NCBI GenBank assembly: GCA_030528545.1
Contig: JAUMYR010000155.1
Location: 1-5,783 of the forward strand
DNA length: 5,783 bases
Direction: 5' to 3'
DNA from: Propionibacteriaceae bacterium
GTDB lineage: Bacteria > Actinomycetota > Actinomycetes > Propionibacteriales > Propionibacteriaceae
Part shown: in pieces, positions 1 to 5,783 of the stretch
Numbering within the stretch: position 1 is the first letter of the stretch
Layout: each line of letters begins with the position of its first letter
The notes under the pieces: generated by a model
Told to the model about the DNA's origin: nothing
The model's input: the letters and a program-made list of their open reading frames with translations, nothing else
Databases searched by the model: none
Position numbers and translations under genes: made by a program

Positions 1-737
1 TCCAGGGTCGCGATGTAATCGGCGATCTCGGTGTCGTCGGAGGCCAGCTCGTTGACCTTACGTTCCCATTCGGTAATGGCCTGCGGCAACCGGCCCAGGT
101 CAAGGGGTGCGCCCAGCACGCTCTCCAGCGCGTTGAGCAGCGCCTTGGTCGCTTTCGGGCTCGGTGGGTTCGCGACGTAGTGCGGGACCACGGTCCACAG
201 CGACACCACCGGTAGCTCAAGACGGGAGAAGGCGTCGGCCAGCACTCCCACGATCCCGGTCGGGCCCTCGTAATTGCTGGGCTGCAAGCCCAGGCGCCTG
301 GCGAGTTCCTCGTCGTGAGCAGAGCCGCTCAGCGGAAGCGGACGGGAGTGTGGGGTATCGGAAAGCATGGCCCCCAGCAACACGATGGTCTCCGGGCCGA
401 TCCTTTTGACCTCGGAGACCAGCTCTGCGGTGAACCTGCGCCACCTGAGGCTGGGTTCTGGTCCCTCGAAAACCACCAGGTCCCGGTCGGGCAGCACGAC
501 CTTGGTCACGGTGATCCGAGGCCACGACAGCACCCGTCCGCCCGGGCTGTTGCGCACCATGGGACGGGTGGCCTGGTAGTCGAAATAGTCCTCGGAATCC
601 AGTTCAGAGACGAACTCGCTCGGGTAGTGCTCACGCAGGTGATGCAGCACGCCGCTCGCGGCGTCCCCAGCGTCGTTCCAGCCACCGAAGGCCATGACGA
701 CCACCGGTGAGCGGAGTCCGGGCGAGTGTGAAGACAT
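1..737 (-). CDS. PAC2-family protein (proteasome assembly chaperone 2-like), 3' end outside window
   Basis: Reading the minus strand from an ATG at 737 gives 245 uninterrupted residues that reach the window edge without a stop, so the C-terminus is missing. The family's usual length in actinobacteria is somewhat under or around 300 residues. Family hallmarks are clear: AFGGWNDAGDAA (residues 16-27), FDYQATRP (52-59), EGPEPSLRWR (91-100), a GAMLSDTPHSRP segment (122-133), YEGPTGIVGVL (156-166) and VVPHYVANPPSPKA (183-196). No signal peptide or membrane helix is visible, so it should be cytosolic. The family is named for resemblance to a eukaryotic proteasome assembly chaperone; the bacterial function is not established. 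An in-frame ATG at 746 would add only three residues. I prefer 737 because a -10-like TACGAT ends 7 nt before it and no Shine-Dalgarno precedes either ATG. It is transcribed divergently from metH. The family call is secure, the biological role is not. Confidence 0.93.
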   Translation of the reverse strand, partial: MSSHSPGLRSPVVVMAFGGWNDAGDAASGVLHHLREHYPSEFVSELDSEDYFDYQATRPMVRNSPGGRVLSWPRITVTKVVLPDRDLVVFEGPEPSLRWRRFTAELVSEVKRIGPETIVLLGAMLSDTPHSRPLPLSGSAHDEELARRLGLQPSNYEGPTGIVGVLADAFSRLELPVVSLWTVVPHYVANPPSPKATKALLNALESVLGAPLDLGRLPQAITEWERKVNELASDDTEIADYIATL

Positions 738-744
738 GAACGCC

Positions 745-750
745 ATCGTA
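745..750 (-). promoter_or_regulatory. Probable -10 element for the PAC2-family gene (leaderless start)
   Basis: On the minus strand the hexamer is TACGAT, which fits the actinobacterial TANNNT -10 pattern with four of six consensus bases. It ends 7 nt before the ATG at 737, the spacing expected if transcription starts at that A and the mRNA is leaderless. No good -35 hexamer lies 17 nt upstream, which is common in high-GC actinobacteria. If this is the promoter, the ATG at 746 overlaps the -10 box and cannot be the start used from it. The call is inference from motif and spacing. Confidence 0.5.
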
Positions 751-752
751 CC

Positions 753-767
753 CGAGAGCCACTTTCG
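753..767. repeat. Imperfect inverted repeat in the divergent promoter region, possible operator
   Basis: The arms CGAGAG (753-758) and CTTTCG (762-767) pair at five of six positions around a 3-nt centre at 760. Outside the arms, 749-750 pairs with 770-771 and 745 pairs with 775. Position 760 is exactly midway between the two -10-like boxes and between the two start codons at 737 and 783. A short dyad like this could bind a dimeric regulator acting on both promoters, but it is short enough to arise by chance. No specific regulator is recognised. Confidence 0.3.
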
Positions 768-769
768 CC

Positions 770-775
770 TATCCT
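770..775 (+). promoter_or_regulatory. Probable -10 element for metH (leaderless start)
   Basis: TATCCT fits the TANNNT pattern and ends 7 nt before the GTG at 783, so transcription starting at or next to that G would give a leaderless metH mRNA. There is no purine-rich Shine-Dalgarno sequence between this box and the start codon. The expected -35 position (about 747-752) has no match to TTGACA and overlaps the -10 box of the opposing PAC2-gene promoter, so the two promoters may compete. The call is inference from motif and spacing. Confidence 0.5.
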
Positions 776-782
776 TGCTCGC

Positions 783-3700
783 GTGATCAGCCCATTGCGT
801 AGTCTTCTCGGCCATCGTGTCATCGTCGCCGACGGAGCGATGGGCACCATGTTGCAAGGGTTCCACCTCACGCTGGAGGATTTTGAGGGGCTGGAAGGCT
901 GCAACGAGGTGCTCAACCTAACCCGTCCCGACTTGGTGAAAGAGGTGCACCGTGGATATCTCGCCGCGGGGGCAGACTGCGTCGAGACCAATACCTTCGG
1001 GGCGAACCTGGCCGCCCTCGCCGAGTACGGCATCCCCGGGCGGCTAAGCGAACTGGCCGAGGCCGGAGCCCGGCTCGCCCGGGCCGCCGCCGACGAGTTC
1101 GCCACGAGCGAAAGGCCGCGCTTCGTGCTCGGGTCGATTGGCCCTGGGACCAAACTGCCGAGCCTTGGCCAGATCGGTTTCGCCGCCATCCGGGACGCCT
1201 ATCAGGACCAGGTCGCCGCGATGATCCGCGGAGGGATCGACGCGGTACAGATCGAAACCTGTCAGGACCTGTTGCAGACCAAGGCCGCGGTGATCGGAGC
1301 CAAGCGGGCCGCCGCCCAGGCCGGGGTCGACCTACCGGTGCTGGTGAACGTCACGGTCGAGACCACTGGCACCATGCTGCTCGGCAGCGAGATCGGTGCG
1401 GCGCTGACGGCCCTGGAGCCGCTGGGCATCGACCTGATCGGGCTCAACTGCGCCACCGGCCCGGCCGAGATGGCAGAACACCTGCGCCACCTGTCCCGCC
1501 ACGCCCGGATTCCGATCGGGGTAATGCCCAACGCGGGCCTTCCGGTGCTGAGCGCCGAGGGCGCGCGTTATCCGCTCGGCGCCGAGGGGCTCGCCGAGGC
1601 TTTAGAGGCCTACACCGCCGAGTTTGGCCTCGCGCTGGTGGGGGGCTGCTGCGGTACCACGCCAGAGCACATCGGGCTCCTCGGCGAACGGATCGGCGGA
1701 CGCGAGATTCCTGCGCGCAAAGCCGCCTCCGACAACGCCGCCTCGTCCCTCTATGTGGAGGTTCCCTTCGCCCAGGACGCCAGCTACCTCAGCATCGGAG
1801 AACGTACCAACGCCAACGGGTCCAAGGCCTTCCGTGAGGCGATGCTCGCTGCCGATTACGACGAATGCGTCCGGATCGCCAAGGAGCAGGCCCGTGAGGG
1901 GGCCCACCTGCTCGACCTGTGTGTCGACTATGTGGGCCGCGACGGAGCCGCGGACATGCGCGAGCTGGCCTCCCGGCTCGCCACCAGCGTGACCCTGCCG
2001 ATCGTGCTGGATTCCACCGAGCCGGGCGTCCTGGCCGCCGGTCTGGAGACCCTGGCCGGGCGATGCGTCATCAACTCGGTCAACTTCGAAGACGGCGACG
2101 GACCCGGTTCTCGCTTCGCCCAGATCATGCCGCTGGTCGTGGAACACGGCGCTGCGGTGGTGGCGCTGACCATCGACGAGGAGGGCCAGGCCCGCACGGC
2201 CGAGTGGAAGATTCGGGTAGCGTCCCGGCTCATCGACACCCTGGTCACGGACTGGGGGATGGATGTCGGCGACATCCTGGTCGACTGCCTGACCTTCCCC
2301 ATCGCCACCGGACAGGAGGAGACCCGCCGGGACGCCATCGAAACCATTGAGGCGATCCGGGAACTGAAGCGCCGCTACCCCGGGGTAGGCACGACCCTCG
2401 GTGTCTCGAATGTATCCTTCGGCCTCAACCCGGCGGCCAGGATCGTGCTCAACAGCGTGTTCCTCGCCGAGTGCGTGGCGGCTGGCCTGGACTCGGCGAT
2501 CGTCCACGCCGCCAAGATCGTGCCGATCGATCGCATCCCCGAAGAACAGCGCCAGGTGGCTCTCGACCTGGTCTACGACCGGCGCGAAGGCGACTACGAC
2601 CCGCTAGCCCGCTTCCTGGAACTCTTCGACGGAGTGAAAGCCGCCTCGGTCCGGTCCCGGGCAGACGAACTCGCCGAACTCGACTTGTGGACCAGGCTGC
2701 GCAGGCGCATCATCGATGGCGAGGCCGAGGGCCTGACCGAGGATCTGGACGAAGCGCTGGCGTCCAAGGCGGCGCTGGAGATCGTCAACGAGGATCTGCT
2801 GGCCGGGATGAAAACCGTCGGCGAACTATTCGGTGCGGGGAAGATGCAGCTTCCCTTCGTCTTGGCTTCAGCCGAGGTGATGAAGTCGGCGGTGGCCTAC
2901 CTGGAGCCCCACATGGACAAGGCCGAAGACGCCGCCGGTAAAGGCACACTGGTCCTGGCCACGGTCCGCGGCGATGTCCACGACATCGGCAAGAACCTGG
3001 TCGACATCATCCTCAGCAATAACGGCTATCGGATCATCAACCTCGGCATCAAGCAGCCGATCCAGGCGATCATTGAGGCGGCCGAGGAGCACGACGCCGA
3101 CGCGATCGGGATGTCGGGGCTGCTGGTGAAATCGACGATGGTCATGAAGGACAACCTGGCTGAGATGGACCGGCAAGGAGTGGGCACCCGCTATCCGGTG
3201 CTGCTCGGTGGTGCCGCGCTCACCCGCGCCTTCGTCGAACACGACCTCAACGAGCAGTTCGCCGGTGAGGTGCGCTATGCCAAGGACGCCTTCGAGGGGC
3301 TAGCCCTCATGGACGCAGTCATGGCGGTGAAACGTGGCGAGCCCGGGGCGAAACTGCCGCAGATCCGTGCCCGCCGGATCGCGAACCGCCCCCTGATCGA
3401 AATCATCGAACCCGAACTTGGAGTGCGCAGTGAGGTCGCTCGCGGCGTCGACGTGCCGACCCCGCCGTTTTGGGGAAGCAGGGTCGCCAAAGGCATCGCG
3501 CTGGCCGGCATCGCGGCCTGGCTGGATCACCGCGCGACCTTCATGGGCCAGTGGGGCCTCAAGGGGCTGCGCGATGGGGCCTCCTACGAGGAACTGGTCG
3601 AGACTGAGGGCATGCCGCGGTTGCGGATGTGGCTAGACCGGATCAAGACCGAGAACCTGGCTGATTTCGGTGTGGTCTATGGCTACTATCCCTGCTTCTC

Positions 3701-4253
3701 CCGCGGTGAGGACCTCATCGTGCTGGACGAGCACTCGGGGAGCGAGCTCACCCGTTTCACGTTCCCGCGGCAGCGGCGAGACCGCAAACTATGCCTGGCC
3801 GACTTTTTCCGGGACGAGGCCGAGGCCGCCCAGCACGGCCCTGACGTCATCGCCTTCCAGCTGGTGACCATGGGAGCCCAGGTCGCCCGCTCCACGCAGC
3901 GGCTATTCGAGTCCAATGCCTACCGGGAATACCTCGAATTGCATGGGCTCAGCGTTCAGCTGACCGAGGCTCTGGCCGAGATGTGGCACGCCCGGGTGCG
4001 CGAGGAACTCGGTTTCTCCGCCGTCTCTTCCGACATTCCGGCCGCCATCAAGGATCAGGACTACCGGGGATGCCGCTATTCCTTCGGCTATCCGGCCTGT
4101 CCCGACCTGGAGGACCGCAGGAAGCTGACCGATATCTTGAATCCCGAACGCATCGGGGTCGAACTGAGTGAGGAGCTGCAGTTGCACCCTGAACAGTCGA
4201 CCGACGCTTTCATCGTCCACCATCCAGAAGCCATCTATTTCAGCGCCAAGTGA
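783..4253 (+). CDS. metH: Cobalamin-dependent methionine synthase
   Basis: This cytosolic enzyme moves a methyl group from 5-methyltetrahydrofolate to homocysteine through enzyme-bound cobalamin, making methionine and tetrahydrofolate. The 1156 residues (slightly shorter than the 1227 of E. coli) hold all expected modules. The homocysteine domain spans about 1-305, with VADGAMGTM (15-23) and the zinc cysteines C223 (GLNCATG), C289 and C290 (GGCCGT). The pterin domain covers about 330-590, starting at IGERTN (338-343). The cobalamin cap lies at about 655-715. The cobalamin domain has DVHDIGKN (731-738) with axial ligand H733 and partners D731 and S784, plus S778 and GG (809-810). The AdoMet reactivation domain (about 865-1156) has D915, R1098 and Y1103 in RYSFGYPACPD, matching E. 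coli D946, R1134 and Y1139. I chose the GTG at 783 because the conserved DGAMG block begins soon after and a -10-like box precedes it. No B12 riboswitch fits in the 45-bp upstream gap. It is first in a probable operon with the HAD gene and trmI. Confidence 0.98.
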   Translation: MISPLRSLLGHRVIVADGAMGTMLQGFHLTLEDFEGLEGCNEVLNLTRPDLVKEVHRGYLAAGADCVETNTFGANLAALAEYGIPGRLSELAEAGARLARAAADEFATSERPRFVLGSIGPGTKLPSLGQIGFAAIRDAYQDQVAAMIRGGIDAVQIETCQDLLQTKAAVIGAKRAAAQAGVDLPVLVNVTVETTGTMLLGSEIGAALTALEPLGIDLIGLNCATGPAEMAEHLRHLSRHARIPIGVMPNAGLPVLSAEGARYPLGAEGLAEALEAYTAEFGLALVGGCCGTTPEHIGLLGERIGGREIPARKAASDNAASSLYVEVPFAQDASYLSIGERTNANGSKAFREAMLAADYDECVRIAKEQAREGAHLLDLCVDYVGRDGAADMRELASRLATSVTLPIVLDSTEPGVLAAGLETLAGRCVINSVNFEDGDGPGSRFAQIMPLVVEHGAAVVALTIDEEGQARTAEWKIRVASRLIDTLVTDWGMDVGDILVDCLTFPIATGQEETRRDAIETIEAIRELKRRYPGVGTTLGVSNVSFGLNPAARIVLNSVFLAECVAAGLDSAIVHAAKIVPIDRIPEEQRQVALDLVYDRREGDYDPLARFLELFDGVKAASVRSRADELAELDLWTRLRRRIIDGEAEGLTEDLDEALASKAALEIVNEDLLAGMKTVGELFGAGKMQLPFVLASAEVMKSAVAYLEPHMDKAEDAAGKGTLVLATVRGDVHDIGKNLVDIILSNNGYRIINLGIKQPIQAIIEAAEEHDADAIGMSGLLVKSTMVMKDNLAEMDRQGVGTRYPVLLGGAALTRAFVEHDLNEQFAGEVRYAKDAFEGLALMDAVMAVKRGEPGAKLPQIRARRIANRPLIEIIEPELGVRSEVARGVDVPTPPFWGSRVAKGIALAGIAAWLDHRATFMGQWGLKGLRDGASYEELVETEGMPRLRMWLDRIKTENLADFGVVYGYYPCFSRGEDLIVLDEHSGSELTRFTFPRQRRDRKLCLADFFRDEAEAAQHGPDVIAFQLVTMGAQVARSTQRLFESNAYREYLELHGLSVQLTEALAEMWHARVREELGFSAVSSDIPAAIKDQDYRGCRYSFGYPACPDLEDRRKLTDILNPERIGVELSEELQLHPEQSTDAFIVHHPEAIYFSAK

Positions 4254-4255
4254 GG
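4252..4255 (+). promoter_or_regulatory. Ribosome binding site of the HAD gene, overlapping the metH stop
   Basis: GAGG begins inside the metH TGA stop codon and lies 5 nt before the GTG at 4261. It decides the start: the longer frame from an ATG at 4168 would overlap metH by 86 bp and add 31 residues that look like a shadow of metH and precede the conserved first strand of the HAD fold. The overlap with the stop codon suggests translational coupling to metH. Confidence 0.6.
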
Positions 4256-4260
4256 CTCTC

Positions 4261-4917
4261 GTGAAAGCAATCCTGTGGGATTTCGACGGCACCCTGGCCG
4301 ACACCGAAGTGGTATGGGCTCGGGTGCAGGGCCAGTTCGTCTCGCGCCACGGCGGGACCTGGAGCGAAGAGATCGCCCACAAACTCGTGGGAACCAGCAT
4401 GGCGGTGACCGCTGAGTTCATCTCTGGGCTGCTGCCCGGGCGAGGGTTCACCCCGGCCGAGGTCGCCGCCCAGATTGAGCGCGACATGCTCGTGGCTTTC
4501 TCCTCGGGCCCGCTGCCGTTGCGCCCCGGCGTCCCCGAACTGCTGGGTGAGATGGTGAGCCACGGGATGGGCTCGGCTCTGGTCTCGTCGAGCCCCCGTG
4601 CCCTGCTGGAGGTCGCGCTGGCTTCGTTGGGGCAGCACCCCTTCCGGATCGTGATCGGCGGTGAGGACGTGCGGCGCCCCAAGCCGGATCCCGAGGGCTA
4701 CCAGGAAGCTCTGCGCCAGCTTCGGCTGGACCCCGAGGATGTCGTGATCGTGGAGGACTCGGTCTCGGGCACTGCGGCCGCGAACGCCACCGGAGCGGTC
4801 GTGATCGCCGTGCCGGACCAGGTGCCGATCGGCGAGGCCCCGCGCCGGGTCGTGCTGCCCACGTTGGCTGGGGTGGGAATTGAGGATCTAAACCGATTGT
4901 GGGAGGCACACCGATGA
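4261..4917 (+). CDS. HAD-superfamily hydrolase, probable phosphatase or phosphoglucomutase-like
   Basis: A 218-residue protein with the four HAD motifs in order. Motif I is DFDGT (7-11), with nucleophile D7 and acid/base D9. Motif II is VSSSP (108-112). Motif III is K141 in RRPKPDPEGY. Motif IV is VIVEDSVSG (162-170) with E165 and D166, which would bind magnesium. The region between motifs I and II (about 16-90) is a helical cap typical of subfamily I, the group that includes beta-phosphoglucomutase, phosphoglycolate phosphatase and sugar-phosphate phosphatases. No signal peptide or membrane segment is visible, so it is cytosolic. The substrate cannot be read from the sequence. The GTG start at 4261 places MKAILWDFDGT at the N-terminus, as expected for the fold. 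It starts 7 nt after metH and its TGA overlaps the trmI ATG by 4 nt, so it is very likely co-transcribed with both. The superfamily is certain, the reaction is open. Confidence 0.93.
   Translation: MKAILWDFDGTLADTEVVWARVQGQFVSRHGGTWSEEIAHKLVGTSMAVTAEFISGLLPGRGFTPAEVAAQIERDMLVAFSSGPLPLRPGVPELLGEMVSHGMGSALVSSSPRALLEVALASLGQHPFRIVIGGEDVRRPKPDPEGYQEALRQLRLDPEDVVIVEDSVSGTAAANATGAVVIAVPDQVPIGEAPRRVVLPTLAGVGIEDLNRLWEAHR
4901..4906 (+). promoter_or_regulatory. Strong Shine-Dalgarno for trmI
   Basis: GGGAGG lies inside the last codons of the HAD gene, 7 nt before the ATG at 4914. It is the best ribosome binding site in the window and supports the ATGA overlap start. A separate strong site means trmI could be translated well even if coupling from the HAD gene is weak. 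Confidence 0.75.
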
Positions 4918-5783
4918 CTTACGCTGGCGAATATTCCGGGGTCAGGACCGGAGCGCTGCGCCCCGGGGAACGCATCACCCTGACCGACCCGAAGGGACGC
5001 AAACACTCGGTGGTGCTGGCCGAGGGCAAGGTCTTTCACACCACCAAGGGGGGGATCAGCCACGATGACCTGATCGGGGGACCCGACGGGGTGGTCGTGA
5101 CTTCGGTGGGCGGGATGCAGTTCCTCGTGATGCGTCCGATCCTCAGCGAGTTCATGGTCACCATGCCCCGCGACGCGGCGGTGATCTACCCGAAGGACGC
5201 CGCGCAGATCCTCATGTGGGGAGACATCTTCCCGGGGGCTCGCGTCCTGGAGGCCGGGGTGGGCTCGGGAGCCTTGAGCCTTGCCCTGCTGCGTGCGATC
5301 GGCCCCTCCGGGAGGCTGTTCTCCTATGAGCGGCGCCAGCAGTTCGCCGATGTCGCCGTGGCCAATGTCACCGCCTTCCTCGGGGGTGAGCACCCGGCGT
5401 GGAGCGTGCGGGTCGGTGACCTGGTGGAGGCGATCGGGGAGGAGCAGATCGACCGCGCGGTGCTGGACATGCTGGCACCGTGGGAGTGCATCGAGGCCGT
5501 TGGGCAACGCCTGGTCCCCGGCGGAGTCCTGGTCTGCTATGTGGCCACCGCGACGCAGCTGGGCCGCACGATGGACACCATCCGCGCCCACGGCGGTTTC
5601 ACCGAACCTCATGGTTTCGAGACCATGTCCCGCGACTGGCACGCCGAGGGGCTGGCTATCCGGCCCGGCCATGGCACGACCGGACACACCGGCTTCCTCA
5701 TCGTTACCCGCAGGCTCGCACCCGGGGTCACGGCCCCGATGCGGAAGCGGCGTCCGGCCCCCGGGGCATATGGCCCGGACTAC
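4914..5783 (+). CDS. trmI: tRNA (adenine-58-N1)-methyltransferase TrmI, 3' end outside window
   Basis: This enzyme uses S-adenosylmethionine to make N1-methyladenosine at position 58 in the T-loop of tRNA, which stabilises tRNA structure; bacterial forms act as homotetramers. The frame gives 290 residues and is open at the edge. An N-terminal beta-rich region (about 1-75) is followed by a class I Rossmann methyltransferase fold. Motif I is VLEAGVGSGALSL (111-123) for AdoMet, with an acidic E139 in SYER ending the second strand. The catalytic-region motif is LDMLAPW (184-190) with D185. YVATATQL (209-216), LAIRPGH (247-253) and GHTGFLIVTRRLAPG (257-271) are typical of the actinobacterial branch such as M. 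tuberculosis Rv2118c. That protein is about 280 residues, so this one already has a slightly longer, Pro/Arg-rich tail. The ATG overlaps the HAD stop by 4 nt and has a strong ribosome binding site. It is the third gene of the probable metH operon. Confidence 0.96.
   Translation, partial: MTYAGEYSGVRTGALRPGERITLTDPKGRKHSVVLAEGKVFHTTKGGISHDDLIGGPDGVVVTSVGGMQFLVMRPILSEFMVTMPRDAAVIYPKDAAQILMWGDIFPGARVLEAGVGSGALSLALLRAIGPSGRLFSYERRQQFADVAVANVTAFLGGEHPAWSVRVGDLVEAIGEEQIDRAVLDMLAPWECIEAVGQRLVPGGVLVCYVATATQLGRTMDTIRAHGGFTEPHGFETMSRDWHAEGLAIRPGHGTTGHTGFLIVTRRLAPGVTAPMRKRRPAPGAYGPDY

Noticed and set aside
506..1189. A 227-codon minus-strand frame crossing the PAC2-metH promoter region.
   Set aside because: It overlaps both genes in a different frame from the PAC2-family protein, and its Ser/Arg/Pro-rich translation has no recognisable motif.
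1602..2507. A 301-codon open frame on the minus strand inside metH.
   Set aside because: It lies opposite a well-conserved part of metH, its translation resembles no family I recognise, and long antisense frames are expected in high-GC coding DNA.
4168..4260. A longer start for the HAD gene at the ATG at 4168, overlapping the end of metH.
   Set aside because: The extra 31 residues are Ser/Pro/Thr-rich shadow coding of metH, precede the canonical first strand and DFDGT motif, and the GTG at 4261 has its own GAGG ribosome binding site.
4254..4260. A possible terminator between metH and the HAD gene.
   Set aside because: The gap is only 7 nt and contains no hairpin or T run, so read-through into the HAD gene is expected.
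5048..5054. A run of seven G in trmI that might cause slippage or phase variation.
   Set aside because: It encodes the tail of Lys plus Gly-Gly in a conserved region, the frame is intact on both sides, and short G runs are common in this composition. trmI is a housekeeping gene, not a typical phase-variable one.
4698..5687. A 329-codon open frame on the minus strand opposite the HAD gene and trmI.
   Set aside because: It spans the junction of two clearly recognised plus-strand genes, is rich in Arg, His, Gly and Pro as antisense shadows are, and shows no domain.

Overview
The window looks like ordinary core genome from a high-GC Gram-positive bacterium (Actinomycetota). The GC content is high (by eye about two thirds), GTG and ATG starts are both used, and the coding density is nearly complete. 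The protein families are actinobacterial in style: a PAC2-family protein, the MetH subtype with a C-terminal SFGYPACPD motif, and an actinobacterial TrmI. A relative of the Propionibacteriaceae or a similar family is plausible, but I cannot fix the genus from sequence alone.

Layout: (1) 1-737, minus strand, is a PAC2-family gene that runs off the left edge. (2) 738-782 is a 45-bp divergent intergenic region. It holds one -10-like hexamer for each direction, each 7 nt from its start codon, and an imperfect dyad centred midway between the two start codons. Neither gene has a convincing Shine-Dalgarno sequence, so both look leaderless. (3) 783-4253, plus strand, is a complete metH for cobalamin-dependent methionine synthase, with all domains and key metal, cofactor and AdoMet residues visible. 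(4) 4261-4917 is a HAD-superfamily phosphatase-like gene 7 nt after metH, with its ribosome binding site overlapping the metH stop codon. (5) 4914 to the right edge is trmI, a tRNA (adenine-58-N1) methyltransferase, which overlaps the HAD stop by ATGA and has a strong GGGAGG ribosome binding site; its 3' end is outside the window.

metH, the HAD gene and trmI are packed as one probable operon. MetH regenerates methionine and thus feeds S-adenosylmethionine, the methyl donor that TrmI uses. The role of the HAD protein is not evident from sequence. In other actinobacteria the metH/trmI neighbourhood lies near the Mpa(ARC)-Pup-proteasome genes, so those genes may follow to the right, but nothing in the window shows this. 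There is no gene-free stretch over 300 bases. I see no RNA gene, riboswitch, mobile element, CRISPR array or long repeat, and no evidence of a new multi-gene system. The most interesting spot is the compact symmetric divergent promoter.
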